Shown here one piece after another: positions 1 through 8,961 of a stretch of 64,000 nt of DNA. This stretch comes from Herbaspirillum sp. LeCh32-8 (GTDB lineage Bacteria; Pseudomonadota; Gammaproteobacteria; Burkholderiales; Burkholderiaceae_D), in NCBI RefSeq assembly GCF_017814915.1, contig NZ_JAGIPZ010000003.1, positions 1 through 64,000 on the forward strand, in the 5' to 3' direction. A program made the translations under genes and the position numbers. A model generated the notes under the pieces. It saw only the letters and a program-made list of their open reading frames with translations, had not been told where the DNA came from and did not search any database. How positions within the stretch are numbered: the first letter of the stretch is position 1; every line of letters starts with the position of its first letter.

Positions 1-231
1 ATCCGCGTCAACGTGGTCAGCCCCGGCCCGATCCGCACCCCTGGCCTGGGCGACCTGGTGCCTGACGAAGCGCGCCAAGGCCTGTTCGACTACCTGGCCG
101 GCCAGGTGCCGCTGGGCCGCCTGGGCGAGCCGCAAGAGATCGGCAAGGCAGTCGCCTTCCTGGCCTCGGACGCCGCCAGCTTCATCAACGGCATCGAGCT
201 GTTCGTCGACGGCGGCATGGCGCAGGTCTGA
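1..231 (+). CDS. Short-chain dehydrogenase/reductase, C-terminal part
   Basis: The gene enters from the left edge, so only the last 76 codons are visible. They open with [14 protein letters not shown], the conserved segment that follows the catalytic Tyr and Lys in classical SDRs and helps position the NAD(P) cofactor. They close with the usual C-terminal signature ([20 protein letters not shown]). The Rossmann glycine motif and the active site lie outside the window, so substrate and cofactor preference cannot be judged. It is followed after 47 bp by small exported or cytosolic proteins on the same strand and may lead that group. Confidence 0.9.
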   Translation: MRVNVVSPGPIRTPGLGDLVPDEARQGLFDYLAGQVPLGRLGEPQEIGKAVAFLASDAASFINGIELFVDGGMAQV

Positions 232-278
232 TCGTCGCGGCCAGGCCCGGGCGGCCTGGCCTTAATACCGAGACTCCG

Positions 279-731
279 ATGAAATCCATCATCCGACACG
301 CCTTGATGGCGACGGCGCTGGCCGTCGCGTCAATGGCCTTCGCACAGGACAGCAAAATGACTATCACTTCCATCCCAGATGCCGCCTTGGCACAACAGCT
401 GGTCGACCTGCATTTCAACATCTGGAACGACCCCGAGCCCAAGAACTGGCCGGCCAAGTTTTCCCAGGCCTATGCGCCCAACTTTTCCGTGGCCGACCCC
501 AAGGCCGTGGCCAGCGGCTACGTCAGCGTGGGCCAGCTGATCCAGCGGGTGCAGTCGGAACACGCCGGCTTTGTCTTCACGCCCGACCCGATCACCTGGA
601 ACCACGGCCTTGGCCGCGTGACCTGGGGTTACGGGCCGCGCAGCAACCCCAACCTGGTGCGCGGTGAAGACATCTTCACCATCAAGGACGGCAAGCTTGC
701 CAGCATGCACGTCTTTCTCAATCCTCAATGA
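279..731 (+). CDS. Exported SnoaL/NTF2-like protein
   Basis: A 150-residue protein with a clean Sec signal peptide (charged MKSIIRH, hydrophobic core, predicted cleavage after AFA near residue 22), so probably periplasmic. The remainder has the size and flavour of the SnoaL/NTF2 cone fold: a helix with an aromatic/Asp pair (HFNIWNDP) and a C-terminal beta segment ending in GEDIFTIKDGKLASMHVFL, where the DGKI/L-type turn is typical of the family. Such proteins may be isomerases, hydrolases or simple ligand binders, so no reaction is assigned. The stop overlaps the longest possible reading frame of the next gene, indicating one transcription unit. Confidence 0.7.
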   Translation: MKSIIRHALMATALAVASMAFAQDSKMTITSIPDAALAQQLVDLHFNIWNDPEPKNWPAKFSQAYAPNFSVADPKAVASGYVSVGQLIQRVQSEHAGFVFTPDPITWNHGLGRVTWGYGPRSNPNLVRGEDIFTIKDGKLASMHVFLNPQ

Positions 732-745
732 ATCAGGAATTTGCC

Positions 746-1333
746 ATGAAATATTTCGCTTCCATGCTCACCTCGCTGCTGTTGCTTGCCACCGTTCAGG
801 GCCATGCCGCCGGGGTGCAAGCGGTCGGCGTCGATCACGTCGGCATCAATGTGCCCAACTTGCAGCAGGCGGAGCAGTTCTTTTCCAGCGCCTTCGGCTG
901 TGTGCCGGTGACGCACATCGGCCCGTTCAAACTGGATGGCGCGGCGGGCGGCGGTGACACCAAGTTCGCCCCGCGCGCCGACAGCGTCACGCTGGCCATG
1001 CTGCGCTGTGGCACCGGCTCCAATATCGAACTGTTCGAATACAAGAACTCGAAGGGCAGCATGGACATGCCCAAGGCCGAAGACATCGGCGCATCGCACA
1101 TCGCCTTCTACACCGATGACATCGCCGGCGCGGTGGCCTACCTGAAGTCGCAAGGCATCACGATTCTGGGCGAGCCCATCACCATGCCCTCCGGCGATAC
1201 GCAAGGCGAGACCTGGGTGCATTTCCGCTCGCCGTGGGGATCTGAAATGGAACTGGTGAGCTATCCGAAGGGAAAGGGTTACGAGAAGCACTCGTCGGTG
1301 AAGTTGTGGAACCCGAAGAAGCCGGCCAACTGA
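746..1333 (+). CDS. Exported VOC (glyoxalase/bleomycin resistance) family protein
   Basis: The start at 746 is chosen over 728 because AGGA lies 7 bases upstream of it and it places a signal peptide (MKYFASMLTSLLLLATVQGHA) at the N-terminus. The mature part opens with VDHVGINVPNLQQAEQFF, the first beta-alpha unit of a vicinal oxygen chelate domain. It continues with a second half (IAFYTDDIAGAVAYLKSQGI) and ends in VHFRSPWGSEMELVSY, where the Glu is the usual metal ligand. The family covers dioxygenases, glyoxalases and epimerases; an exported member is less usual and its substrate is unknown. It sits between a SnoaL-like and an ABM-type gene on the same strand. Confidence 0.8.
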   Translation: MKYFASMLTSLLLLATVQGHAAGVQAVGVDHVGINVPNLQQAEQFFSSAFGCVPVTHIGPFKLDGAAGGGDTKFAPRADSVTLAMLRCGTGSNIELFEYKNSKGSMDMPKAEDIGASHIAFYTDDIAGAVAYLKSQGITILGEPITMPSGDTQGETWVHFRSPWGSEMELVSYPKGKGYEKHSSVKLWNPKKPAN

Positions 1334-1371
1334 GATCGCCGCATCACACCGTCATATCAACAGGAAGAATC

Positions 1372-1785
1372 ATGAGCAACGCAATCGACAGCGCCGCCTA
1401 CAGCGCGCAATTCCCCGATCATGGCAATTCGGCGGCGGATCACGACAAGAACCTGGGCACTGCCTTCGTGGTGAGCGCCTACTATCGCGTGCACCCCGAA
1501 GACCGGCAGGCCTTCATCGATGCCGTCATCCCCGAGATGACGGCCGCCAGAAAGATGCCCGGCTGCGTTTACTACGCCTTTGCGCAGGATCTCACCGACG
1601 CCAATCTTTTCCACCTCGTCGAAGGTTGGGCGGACGAAGCGTCATACGAAGGCCATGAAGCCGCCGAGACCTTCCTCGCCGCACTGTCGACTGTCGTGAA
1701 GCATGTCCGCATCCTTGATCGGCAAGGTGTGCGCTATGAAGTGGCGCGTCAGATCATCGACGATCCCAGGGACAAGGTGGCCTGA
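1372..1785 (+). CDS. Antibiotic biosynthesis monooxygenase (ABM) domain protein
   Basis: The start at 1372 has AGGAAG about 6 bases upstream. The 137-residue product carries one ABM ferredoxin-like domain from about residue 30: FVVSAYYRVHPEDRQAFIDAV, then MPGCVYYAFAQDLTDANLFHLVEGWADEASYEGH, then the terminal strand before VKHVRILDRQGVRYEV. ABM proteins of this kind (YgiN-like) are small dimeric, cofactor-free quinol or aromatic monooxygenases. There is no signal peptide. It follows the VOC gene by 38 bp and precedes the AraC-type regulator by 34 bp, so all may be co-transcribed. The true substrate is not visible. Confidence 0.8.
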   Translation: MSNAIDSAAYSAQFPDHGNSAADHDKNLGTAFVVSAYYRVHPEDRQAFIDAVIPEMTAARKMPGCVYYAFAQDLTDANLFHLVEGWADEASYEGHEAAETFLAALSTVVKHVRILDRQGVRYEVARQIIDDPRDKVA

Positions 1786-1819
1786 ATGGAAAACGCGCCA
1801 TCAGGCCGGACGTGACGCC

Positions 1820-2275
1820 ATGCCCAGCCTCGATATGAACATTCATCCGGCAAGGCTGAGCAGGCCGCATGCTTGTCCGCACTGTCGTTGCGCGGCGCCG
1901 TCGCTTCCTGAGCCCGCGTCAAATGGTCTGTCCATGTCTCAGGAGAAAGCCGCTCGCGATTACATACTGAGGCGTCTTCCCGAGCGCTTTCTGATCAAGG
2001 ATGTGGCCCGCCATTGCAATCTTTCCAGTGCCCGGTTTGCGCACAAATTCAAGAAATCACTTGGCGTCTCCTGTCGGACATGGATACAGGAACAGCGCAT
2101 CATCCTGGCGATAAGCCTGTTCCACTTCGGCCGCGATGACATCTCCCAGGTCGCGATGGATTGCGGATTCTTCGATCAAAGCCACTTCAACCGGGTATTC
2201 AAGAAGCTGGTGGGCACGTCACCGGGCGCCTGGCTGCGTACCGCCGCCCTGCGTATGGCTTCCTATAAGAACTAG
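1820..2275 (+). CDS. AraC-family transcriptional regulator (HTH domain, short)
   Basis: From 1820 this encodes 151 residues. About 50 poorly conserved N-terminal residues hold a CPHCRC motif. The rest is a complete AraC-type double helix-turn-helix: FLIKDVARHCNLSSARFAHKFKKSLGVSCRTWIQ, then ISQVAMDCGFFDQSHFNRVFKKLVGTSPGAWL, with the canonical G-F-x-D-x-S-H-F-x-R-x-F signature. It lacks the cupin-like ligand domain of full-size AraC regulators and so resembles SoxS/MarA-sized activators. A start at 1934 is also possible. Likely targets are the flanking hydrolase and small-protein genes, but no binding site was identified. Confidence 0.8.
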   Translation: MPSLDMNIHPARLSRPHACPHCRCAAPSLPEPASNGLSMSQEKAARDYILRRLPERFLIKDVARHCNLSSARFAHKFKKSLGVSCRTWIQEQRIILAISLFHFGRDDISQVAMDCGFFDQSHFNRVFKKLVGTSPGAWLRTAALRMASYKN

Positions 2276-2282
2276 ATTGACT

Positions 2283-2313
2283 GTTTCCCCCGCAGCTCCC
2301 CTGAGGGGGAAAC
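2283..2313 (+). other. Perfect hairpin downstream of the AraC gene
   Basis: GTTTCCCCC (2283-2291) and GGGGGAAAC (2305-2313) form a perfect 9-bp stem with a 13-nt loop. No T-run follows directly. The terminator at 2320-2355 comes next, so this may be a 3-prime stabilising structure or part of a tandem terminator. The rest of the gap up to 2577 shows no coding signal. Confidence 0.5.
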
Positions 2314-2319
2314 ACCTCG

Positions 2320-2355
2320 GTCGCGCAGGCTTCTCCCGGTCGGCGCGACTTTTTT
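2320..2355 (+). terminator. Rho-independent terminator after the AraC gene
   Basis: GTCGCGC (2320-2326) pairs with GCGCGAC (2343-2349) across a 16-nt loop and is followed at once by six T (2350-2355). Confidence 0.65.
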
Positions 2356-2577
2356 AAGAAACGCGGATACGCGTTCCGGCGGGCCGCCGGCAATATCGAA
2401 GCGCTGCGGCAGGGACGCTCGCACTACTACTTTCAGCCATCGGCAGACCGCTATTGGAGAGATGCGCAATCGGGATATTTTCCCGACACTGGGCGCGGAA
2501 TTCTCCACGTACTGCAAGCCCGCTGCGATGCAGCCACCTCAAAGGACCATCTGGTGTCAACCACTCATTCTCGCCCC

Positions 2578-3543
2578 ATGGCCGAACTCACCCGGCGGCA
2601 GTTCATGCTTGCCGGTGCGGCCACCATCGCTGGCTGCGCCGTGCCCCTGCTTGCCGTCGCCGGCAGCGCTGAAACGCAAACTGTCTCGCCAACCCACGAA
2701 AGGAACGAACAAATGTCTTTTGTCACCACCAAGGACGGCACCCAGATCTTCTATAAAGATTGGGGCCCGAAATCTGCAACGCCTATCGTCTTCTCCCATG
2801 GCTGGCCGCTTTGCAGCGACGACTGGGATGCCCAGTTGCTGTTCTTCCTGGCCAACGGCTATCGCGTGATCGCGCACGATCGTCGTGGGCACGGCCGTTC
2901 GACGCAGACCGACACCGGCAACGACATGGACACCTATGCCGCGGACCTGGCCTTCCTCACCGACCATCTTGACCTGAAGGGTGCGGTGCACATCGGCCAC
3001 TCCACCGGTGGCGGCGAAGTCGCGCGCTACGTTAGTCGCGCCAAACCGGGCCGCGTGTCGAAGGCAGTGCTGGTGGGCGCCGTTCCCCCGATCATGGTCA
3101 AGTCGGCGTCGAATCCTGGCGGTACGCCCATTGAGGTCTTCGACGGTTTCCGTGCCGCGTTGGCAGCGAACCGCGCCCAGTTCTTCCTCGATGTTCCCAG
3201 CGGTCCGTTCTATGGTTTCAACCGACCGGGCGCCAAGGTCAGCCAGGGCATCATCCAGAACTGGTGGCGCCAGGGCATGATGGGCGGCGCCAAGGCGCAC
3301 TACGACTGCATCAAGGCGTTCTCGGAAACCGACCAGACTGAAGACCTCAAGAAGATCGACGTGCCTACCCTCGTCATGCACGGCGACGACGACCAGGTCG
3401 TGCCCATCGCCGACTCCGGCTTGCTGTCCGTCAAATTGCTCAAGCACGGACAACTGAAGGTGTACAAGGGACTGCCGCACGGCATGCTGACCACGCACGC
3501 GGAGATTCTCAATCCGGACCTGCTGGCCTTCGTACGTAGCTGA
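2578..3543 (+). CDS. Alpha/beta hydrolase, cofactor-free chloroperoxidase type, with TAT-like leader
   Basis: From 2578 the protein has 321 residues. The first 45 look like a twin-arginine leader ([16 protein letters not shown]). An IAGC sequence at residues 17-20 would also fit a lipobox. The body is a non-heme haloperoxidase/perhydrolase of the alpha/beta hydrolase fold: oxyanion HGWP near residue 75, DRRGHGRS, nucleophile Ser142 in GHSTGG, acid in [10 protein letters not shown] and base in LPHGML. Such enzymes make peracids or hydrolyse esters. A second good start exists at 2713 (AGGA 8 bases upstream) giving a 276-residue protein, the usual family length, without the leader. The two forms could differ in location. 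Confidence 0.88.
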   Translation: MAELTRRQFMLAGAATIAGCAVPLLAVAGSAETQTVSPTHERNEQMSFVTTKDGTQIFYKDWGPKSATPIVFSHGWPLCSDDWDAQLLFFLANGYRVIAHDRRGHGRSTQTDTGNDMDTYAADLAFLTDHLDLKGAVHIGHSTGGGEVARYVSRAKPGRVSKAVLVGAVPPIMVKSASNPGGTPIEVFDGFRAALAANRAQFFLDVPSGPFYGFNRPGAKVSQGIIQNWWRQGMMGGAKAHYDCIKAFSETDQTEDLKKIDVPTLVMHGDDDQVVPIADSGLLSVKLLKHGQLKVYKGLPHGMLTTHAEILNPDLLAFVRS

Positions 3544-3552
3544 TCGGAGCCG

Positions 3553-3596
3553 GGGGCAGGTGCGCCGCATCTTGCCGGCGGCAAGCTGCCCCTTTT
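3553..3596 (+). terminator. Rho-independent terminator after the chloroperoxidase gene
   Basis: GGGGCAG (3553-3559) pairs with CTGCCCC (3586-3592). An inner hairpin CTTGCC/GGCAAG (3571-3576 and 3580-3585) stacks on its 3-prime side, and TTTT follows at 3593. Confidence 0.65.
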
Positions 3597-3720
3597 ACTT
3601 GCTGGCGATACGCTCGAAGGCATCCGAGAGGCCTGCTCTGTCTTCGATCACCCTGACGCCTGCGGTCAGGGCGACATCCCTCACGCGGCGCGCCATCCTG
3701 AGCACAGCTGTTGATGCCCC
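3595..3720 (-). pseudogene. Possible remnant of an unidentified gene
   Basis: In the gap between the two hydrolase genes the minus strand reads, ending at a TAA at 3595, a 41-residue stretch with protein-like composition (VRDVALTAGVRVIEDRAGLS and onward). There is no start, no ribosome site and no recognisable upstream continuation, because the frame runs into the antisense of the epoxide hydrolase. It could be the decayed 3-prime end of a lost gene. Nothing else was seen between 3597 and 3856 apart from the ribosome site of the next gene. Confidence 0.2.
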
Positions 3721-3856
3721 CCTGCTCGCCCGGGCAACCGGGCAAACACGACCGCTCCAGCGACCATGCTTCGTTGGCGCCGCTATCCCACATGTCACCT
3801 CCGCAGAAATCGACCACGCACGCAATGCAGCGCCTCGCTCTGAAAAGGAATTTCTA

Positions 3857-5155
3857 ATGTCCAAGATCTCTACCCTGCTGTCCTCTGAAGCAATTTCCCG
3901 ACGCCAGGCGCTGATGGGCCTGGCGCACGGCGCCACCATGGCCGCGCTCGGTTCCAGCCTGTTCGCCCACGGCATTGCCGAGGCAGCGACAAAAAATGAC
4001 GCGCTCCCGGAGGGCGCCGTCGTGCCTTTCCGCGTCGCGGTGCCGCAGGCACGTATCGACGACCTCAAGCAGCGTCTTGCGGCAACGCGCTGGCCCGATC
4101 GCGAGACCGTGAGCGATTGGAGCCAAGGGGTTCCGCTTGATGCCGCAAAGCGCCTGGTCACGTATTGGCACGACCGCTACGATTGGCGCAAATTCGAGCG
4201 CAAGCTGAACGCCTTCCCGCAATTCCGCACGACGATCGATGGACTCGGCATTCACTTCATTCACGTGAAGTCGAAGCACGCCGACGCCATGCCGATCATC
4301 CTCACCCATGGCTGGCCGGGCAGCATCGTGGAATTCCTGAAAGTCATCGGGCCCCTGACGGACCCGACCGCCCATGGCGGCACGCCTGCAGACGCATTCC
4401 ATGTCGTGATTCCCTCGCAGCCCGGCTTCGGGTGGTCCGACAAGCCGACCGGGACAGGTTGGGACGTGGTGCGGACCGCCAAGGCCTGGGGCGTGCTGAT
4501 GGCCAGGCTCGGCTATTCACGCTGGGTCGCGCAGGGCGGCGACTGGGGCTCGGGCGTCACGCACGCATTGGGGCACATCCGCCCCGAGGGACTTGTGGCG
4601 GCGCACGTGAACTGGCCGCTGGTGATCCCTGCCAAGCCGCCCGAGCATCCCACTCCCGAGGAGCAAGCCGCGCTTCTGGCCGCCGGAAAGTTCCTCGCCG
4701 ACGGAGCAGGCTACTTTGCCGAGCAGGCAACACGACCCCAAACGGTCGGCTATGCGCTTGCGGACTCTGCTGCAGGTCAGGCCACATGGATCTACGAGAA
4801 ATTCCAGGCCTGGACCGACAACAACGGTCGTGTCGAGGACGTGCTTTCCACCGAAGAAATGCTGGACGATATCTCGGTGTACTGGCTGACCAACTCGGCA
4901 ACGTCGTCGGCCCGGATCTATTGGGAAAACACGCGCAACGGCGGCGGATTCGACGCCGGCAAGATCGACCTTCCCATGGCCGCGACGATCTTCCCCAAGG
5001 AAATCTACCGGGCGCCAAAGTCCTGGGCGCAGGAACGCTGGTCCAATCTGATCTACTGGAATGAAGTCGATCGCGGCGGCCACTTTGCCGCCCTCGAGCA
5101 ACCCCGGCTGTTCACCGAAGAGTTGCGCAAGGCTTTCCGCTCCGTGCGCGCCTGA
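3857..5155 (+). CDS. Epoxide hydrolase with TAT signal
   Basis: The ATG at 3857 follows AAAAGGAA. The 432-residue product begins with a twin-arginine leader (SRRQALMGLAHG, cleavage near AEAA at residue 44), so export as a folded protein is expected. Next is the epoxide hydrolase N-terminal cap/meander domain (FRVAVPQARIDDLKQRLAATRWPD) and the alpha/beta hydrolase core: oxyanion HGWPGS at about 151, nucleophile Asp229 in GGDWGS and the base His near 409 in RGGHFAALEQP. The reaction is water addition to an epoxide through a covalent Asp ester. Length is slightly above the usual 380-400 because of the leader. It is preceded by a terminator and so is probably transcribed separately from the chloroperoxidase gene. 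Confidence 0.92.
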   Translation: MSKISTLLSSEAISRRQALMGLAHGATMAALGSSLFAHGIAEAATKNDALPEGAVVPFRVAVPQARIDDLKQRLAATRWPDRETVSDWSQGVPLDAAKRLVTYWHDRYDWRKFERKLNAFPQFRTTIDGLGIHFIHVKSKHADAMPIILTHGWPGSIVEFLKVIGPLTDPTAHGGTPADAFHVVIPSQPGFGWSDKPTGTGWDVVRTAKAWGVLMARLGYSRWVAQGGDWGSGVTHALGHIRPEGLVAAHVNWPLVIPAKPPEHPTPEEQAALLAAGKFLADGAGYFAEQATRPQTVGYALADSAAGQATWIYEKFQAWTDNNGRVEDVLSTEEMLDDISVYWLTNSATSSARIYWENTRNGGGFDAGKIDLPMAATIFPKEIYRAPKSWAQERWSNLIYWNEVDRGGHFAALEQPRLFTEELRKAFRSVRA

Positions 5156-5723
5156 GTTGACCGAACCCGCCAGCGGGAGCGCACAAGGCGGTTTCGTCTC
5201 TCGTCTGGCGGCCTGGCTTGAACTGCCAGGCTCGCGCACGCATCGAACTATTGGTTGAGACGGTCCATTGCAAGGCCGGCCGCACTGATGACTTCCGTCG
5301 CAACGCGTTGCCCGGCTCGGTAGCGTTGCGCGCATCCGGTCGCTTCTGTATCCGCATATTGGCAGGGCCGCCCGAGATAGGCCACGTTGCCCGATGGCCG
5401 GGCGAGCGCCGACTACAAGGCCAGCGGGCGCAAAGGTGTAGGGTCGAGCGACGGCAAGTCACTACTGATCCGCGTCAAGCCATCACCTTCGATATAGACG
5501 ATCAGATGTGCCGAGGACGGTTGGCGCGTGGGTGCATACGACATCAAGGTAAAGGCGCCAGCTGCAATGGACTATCTGTGCCAGCCTTGTGCCTTCGCAA
5601 GCGTATCTGCGGCAATGCGGCGTTGCTCGGGGCTGGGTAACGAAACGCATCCTGGGAAAAACTGGCAACAGGACGGCGCTGCTGCAAAGAGTGCAGAGCT
5701 TTCCGATCATCTTGGCATCGGTC
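5156..5723 (+). other. 568-bp gap without a supported gene; possible SDR fragment
   Basis: No frame here shows sustained coding character or a start with a ribosome site. One frame around 5508-5550 reads CAEDGWRVGAYDIK. This resembles the second beta strand of an SDR Rossmann fold, but flanking stops and missing glycine motif make it at best a short remnant. Confidence 0.3.
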
Positions 5724-5757
5724 AATAAAAAAAGCCTGCGACATTGCCGCAGGCTTT
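5724..5757 (-). terminator. Rho-independent terminator of the autotransporter gene
   Basis: AAAGCCTGCG (5731-5740) and CGCAGGCTTT (5748-5757) form a perfect 10-bp stem with a 7-nt loop. On the minus strand it is followed by a run of seven T (plus-strand A at 5727-5733, partly within the stem). Confidence 0.9.
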
Positions 5758-5839
5758 CTTTGTCAGAAACAATGATGTTCAGAAGCGTGAGCGCGGCGCC
5801 GAGGCGGCCGATCCAAATGCTTTGCTCCAGACGCCCTCA

Positions 5840-8173
5840 TTAAAAGAGCAGGCGCAGCTTGGCGGACACGGTCTGCTCGGTATAGTGCTCGCGCCCTTCG
5901 ACGGCATAATCCAGCGATACGGTCGTGGTGCTGTTCAAGCGTCCCGAGATACCCAGGCCGCCGTCGACCAGCCAATGGCTGGGACGCACACCGTAAGTGG
6001 AGAACGTGGCACCGCCGCCGACGAAACTGGATGAGATCAGATTCTGCTTGGCCAAGGCGTCGTAACCGGCGGCCAGCGAAGCCGAGAGCTTGAGGTGGTC
6101 GCCCACGTATTGATCGAACTGGTTACCGAGGCGGAAGATCAGCGCTTGCGTGGTGTGGCTCCCCACATCCAGATTGAGCGCACCGGCACCGTTTTCCCGA
6201 TAACCGGCTTCGCGAATCCATGAGTAATCCAGGCTCAGGCGAGGTGTGGTGTAGGCGCGATCCATGGGCAGCGCAAAGGTGCGCGACAAGCCTACACCGG
6301 CGTGGCCGCTATAACCGCTGAAGCCAGAATTGGCCTGGCGACTGAGACCGCCGAAGTTGATGCGCCGCTCGCCGCTGGTACGATGATAGCCGCCGTCGGC
6401 CTGATAATCCAGATTGGTGGTTTCGTCCAAGCGATGGGTGCCGTACAGGATGGCTTGGTAGCTATCGACGTCGGCGTCGCTGGGAGCCGTGCTATCGCCG
6501 CTGTTCAAGTTGGTATGGCCGTATGCCAAGGCGACGCCGACCTGGTCTGCACTGCTGACTTGCGCGTCAGCGCCTGCCACCAGGCCGTAGGTGTTGGCCG
6601 TGAAACCGAGCAAACCCTCATAACTGCTTTGCCGCGCGTGCGAGCCGAACGGTTTGATCCACGCGCCCTTGTCGATCAGCACACTTTCCCCGGAGGAGAT
6701 GCCGCTCAAGCTGCTTTGCCGGTTCTGGACGATAGATTGTGTTTGCGTCAAGGTATTCTGCACGCCAGCCACCGAATTGCCCGCCAGCAGCGGCAGCGTC
6801 TGCTTGGCCGCAATACTGACTTGCGAAGCGGTCGACAACCGGCCCAGCGCAGTGACGACATTGTCCATATCGCCATTGCCCGTGGTTCCGTTGGCGGCGA
6901 ATGAATTGACGAACTGGTCGAGCACGTTGGCCGATCCCCTTGCGGCGTTCGCGCCTTGTTGGTCGACCGACGACGTCACCGAATTGGGACCGCCGCTGCT
7001 GGAACCTCCACCGGCCCCGCCACTGCCAGAGCCACCGCTGCCGGAACCGCCGCCACTGGAGGCCGCGACGATCTGCAGAGAGACCGAATTGCCGTTGACC
7101 ACCGGCGTGAAGTTGAACAACAGCGAGTTGTCGGTCACCGTGAAACCGTTCTGCACCAGGGTGCCTGCCGTGATCACGTTGCTCAATGAAGCAGCGGTAA
7201 AGGCAAACGACGGATTGGAGACATTGACATCAATTCCCGTGCCGGCGGCAAAAGTCGCCGTGCCGGTGACATTCAACTTGCCGTAGGCGCTGTCGGAAGT
7301 GACATTGGTACGCAGCACGCCGGTTGCGCTCTGCACGTAGTTGCCCGTGATGAGCCCAGTCTGGCCGGCCACCAGTGAAAGGGTGCCGTTGTTGGTCACG
7401 CCGTGGATGGCTTCGATGCCGGCGTGATTCGGGACCAATGAAGAAGGCGAGGCGCTGCCCAAGGTCCACGTCGCCCCATTGGCAATGGAGACACTACTGA
7501 CCAGGAAAGCGTTGGCCTGGGTGAAGGTCGCGCCGGCGTCGAGATTGACAGTAATCAGGCCGCCGACCACATCGCCGTTGATGACCGATTGCGTGCCCTT
7601 GATGTTCAGGGTGATGGTGTTGTTGTTGCCCGCGATGGCCAACATCCCGCCAGTGATCGTACCGTAATTGTCGATCACAAAAGGAATGGTGTTGCCGATC
7701 ACGTCAATGGCGGTACCACCCGTCAGCGGAAAGGCAGCGTTTGTCGTGCTGATGATCACGCCATTGTTGATCAGGGTCTGCAAGGAGCCGGAGACGGTGC
7801 CCGCGCTGTTGCCGATCATTAATGCGTCCCAGCCGGCACTGGTGCCGGTGATGGTGCCATCGTTGGTCAAGGTGGTGCCGTTGGTGACGTAGACGGCAGG
7901 CGCGGCGCCGCCGGTTGCCGTTACAGTGTTGCCAGCCGCGTTGGTGTAGGTGCCGGAGGAAAACTCGCAGCTCGTGGTCGACGAACTGCCGCACAGCACG
8001 GGCGTCGCATGGACATGACCTGACATCCCGATCAGCACGGCGCTCGCAACGGCCAGCGACATGAAGCAGCGCACCGGCCGGGCGATCTGTTGTTGGTGAG
8101 TGGTGGTGTGCTGCTGGCTTGCTGCACTACGTTGGATATGTTGAACTTGATTACTACGGAACCTGCACTTCAT
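5840..8173 (-). CDS. Autotransporter with short beta-helical passenger and C-terminal barrel
   Basis: A 777-residue type V secretion protein. The N-terminus has an extended leader: a long polar Gln/His/Thr-rich stretch of about 36 residues before the hydrophobic core, ending near HVHA at about 56. This form is common in autotransporters. The passenger (about 57-370) is rich in NNGTI, TNDGTIT and NYGTITG repeats typical of a beta-helix. A Gly/Ser linker (GGGSGSGGSGSGGAGGG) comes near 375-395. The last 270 residues read as an outer-membrane autotransporter barrel (GAWIKPFGSHARQSS..., LDYSWIREAGYRENGAGALNL) ending in a terminal Phe (KLRLLF). No protease motif was noticed in the passenger, so adhesion or surface display is more likely. 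It is monocistronic and ends at the terminator at 5724-5757. Confidence 0.9.
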   Translation of the reverse strand: MKCRFRSNQVQHIQRSAASQQHTTTHQQQIARPVRCFMSLAVASAVLIGMSGHVHATPVLCGSSSTTSCEFSSGTYTNAAGNTVTATGGAAPAVYVTNGTTLTNDGTITGTSAGWDALMIGNSAGTVSGSLQTLINNGVIISTTNAAFPLTGGTAIDVIGNTIPFVIDNYGTITGGMLAIAGNNNTITLNIKGTQSVINGDVVGGLITVNLDAGATFTQANAFLVSSVSIANGATWTLGSASPSSLVPNHAGIEAIHGVTNNGTLSLVAGQTGLITGNYVQSATGVLRTNVTSDSAYGKLNVTGTATFAAGTGIDVNVSNPSFAFTAASLSNVITAGTLVQNGFTVTDNSLLFNFTPVVNGNSVSLQIVAASSGGGSGSGGSGSGGAGGGSSSGGPNSVTSSVDQQGANAARGSANVLDQFVNSFAANGTTGNGDMDNVVTALGRLSTASQVSIAAKQTLPLLAGNSVAGVQNTLTQTQSIVQNRQSSLSGISSGESVLIDKGAWIKPFGSHARQSSYEGLLGFTANTYGLVAGADAQVSSADQVGVALAYGHTNLNSGDSTAPSDADVDSYQAILYGTHRLDETTNLDYQADGGYHRTSGERRINFGGLSRQANSGFSGYSGHAGVGLSRTFALPMDRAYTTPRLSLDYSWIREAGYRENGAGALNLDVGSHTTQALIFRLGNQFDQYVGDHLKLSASLAAGYDALAKQNLISSSFVGGGATFSTYGVRPSHWLVDGGLGISGRLNSTTTVSLDYAVEGREHYTEQTVSAKLRLLF

Positions 8174-8961
8174 TATTTTTACCTGGACATTTCACGTCTA
8201 TCGCCCGCCCCTTACGCTCCCGCGTAGGCCCCTTCCCCGAGCTTTCAGCGCGAGATGCTAGCATCTCTTCATGCTGGTGATCTTTGCCATTTGCGTGTCC
8301 GCCACATGGACAAACCTGACGATGAACCACATTCGCGATTGAACGTGCATGCATGCCTTCGTTCGGCTGCGCTCCCTCCCGGGAAAAGTGGAAGAACTGA
8401 AGCCGCCGGCTCGTATTGTTCAAGCGCATCCGCACTGAAAACGAATTGCGCCTCGTGTCGCCATTGCGCAACTCATCCATAAGAACAGCTAAATGAGAGA
8501 CGCAAAATGAGCCTCATGCCGGCGCGAAACGGGCTAGCCGCGACAACCACCGGCGAAAATTCAACGGTCGGCGCGAACGACATCCGTCTTTGCCTTACGA
8601 AGAACTTTTATCGCGTTCAGATCTGAACCTGGCGATGCACCCACGAAACCCCAAGGTGTCCTCCTATTGCGGGCCTGGAAATGTCTGCATCCTGCGGTCA
8701 TGCGCCACCGCATGCATCTGCGACTGATGGAAGCGGAAAGGCTCGGGCGGATTCGAAACGAGCCTGCGAAGTTTAGATGAGTGGCTTGCCCAAACGCGCT
8801 TGCACAGCGCCGCGGCGGCGTCTCGCTACGGCCGGCGGCAAACCATGTCTGAATCGCAATTTCCCTTGGGAAAGGACATATTTTGCAGATGCATTGCCTC
8901 TGGAAATCCGATAAATTAAGTCCCCTGCGCTCGATCCGGTTCGCAACATCACGAGGGGAAG
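8174..8961. other. 788-bp intergenic region between divergent genes
   Basis: This separates the autotransporter (minus) from a receiver gene (plus) and must hold both promoters. No reading frame in it has convincing coding character; a 108-codon minus frame (8154-8480) overlaps the autotransporter start and has no ribosome site. A CCGATAA at 8908-8914 resembles the -10 of flagellar sigma-28 promoters, but no matching -35 was found. Confidence 0.4.

Noticed and set aside
5218-5640. 140-codon frame in the gap after the epoxide hydrolase
   Set aside because: No ribosome site, no domain-like pattern, biased composition.
8154-8480. 108-codon minus frame upstream of the autotransporter
   Set aside because: Overlaps the autotransporter start, has no ribosome site and no recognisable protein pattern.
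8908-8914. CCGATAA as flagellar sigma-28 -10 element before the CheY-like gene
   Set aside because: No TAAA-type -35 at the required distance.
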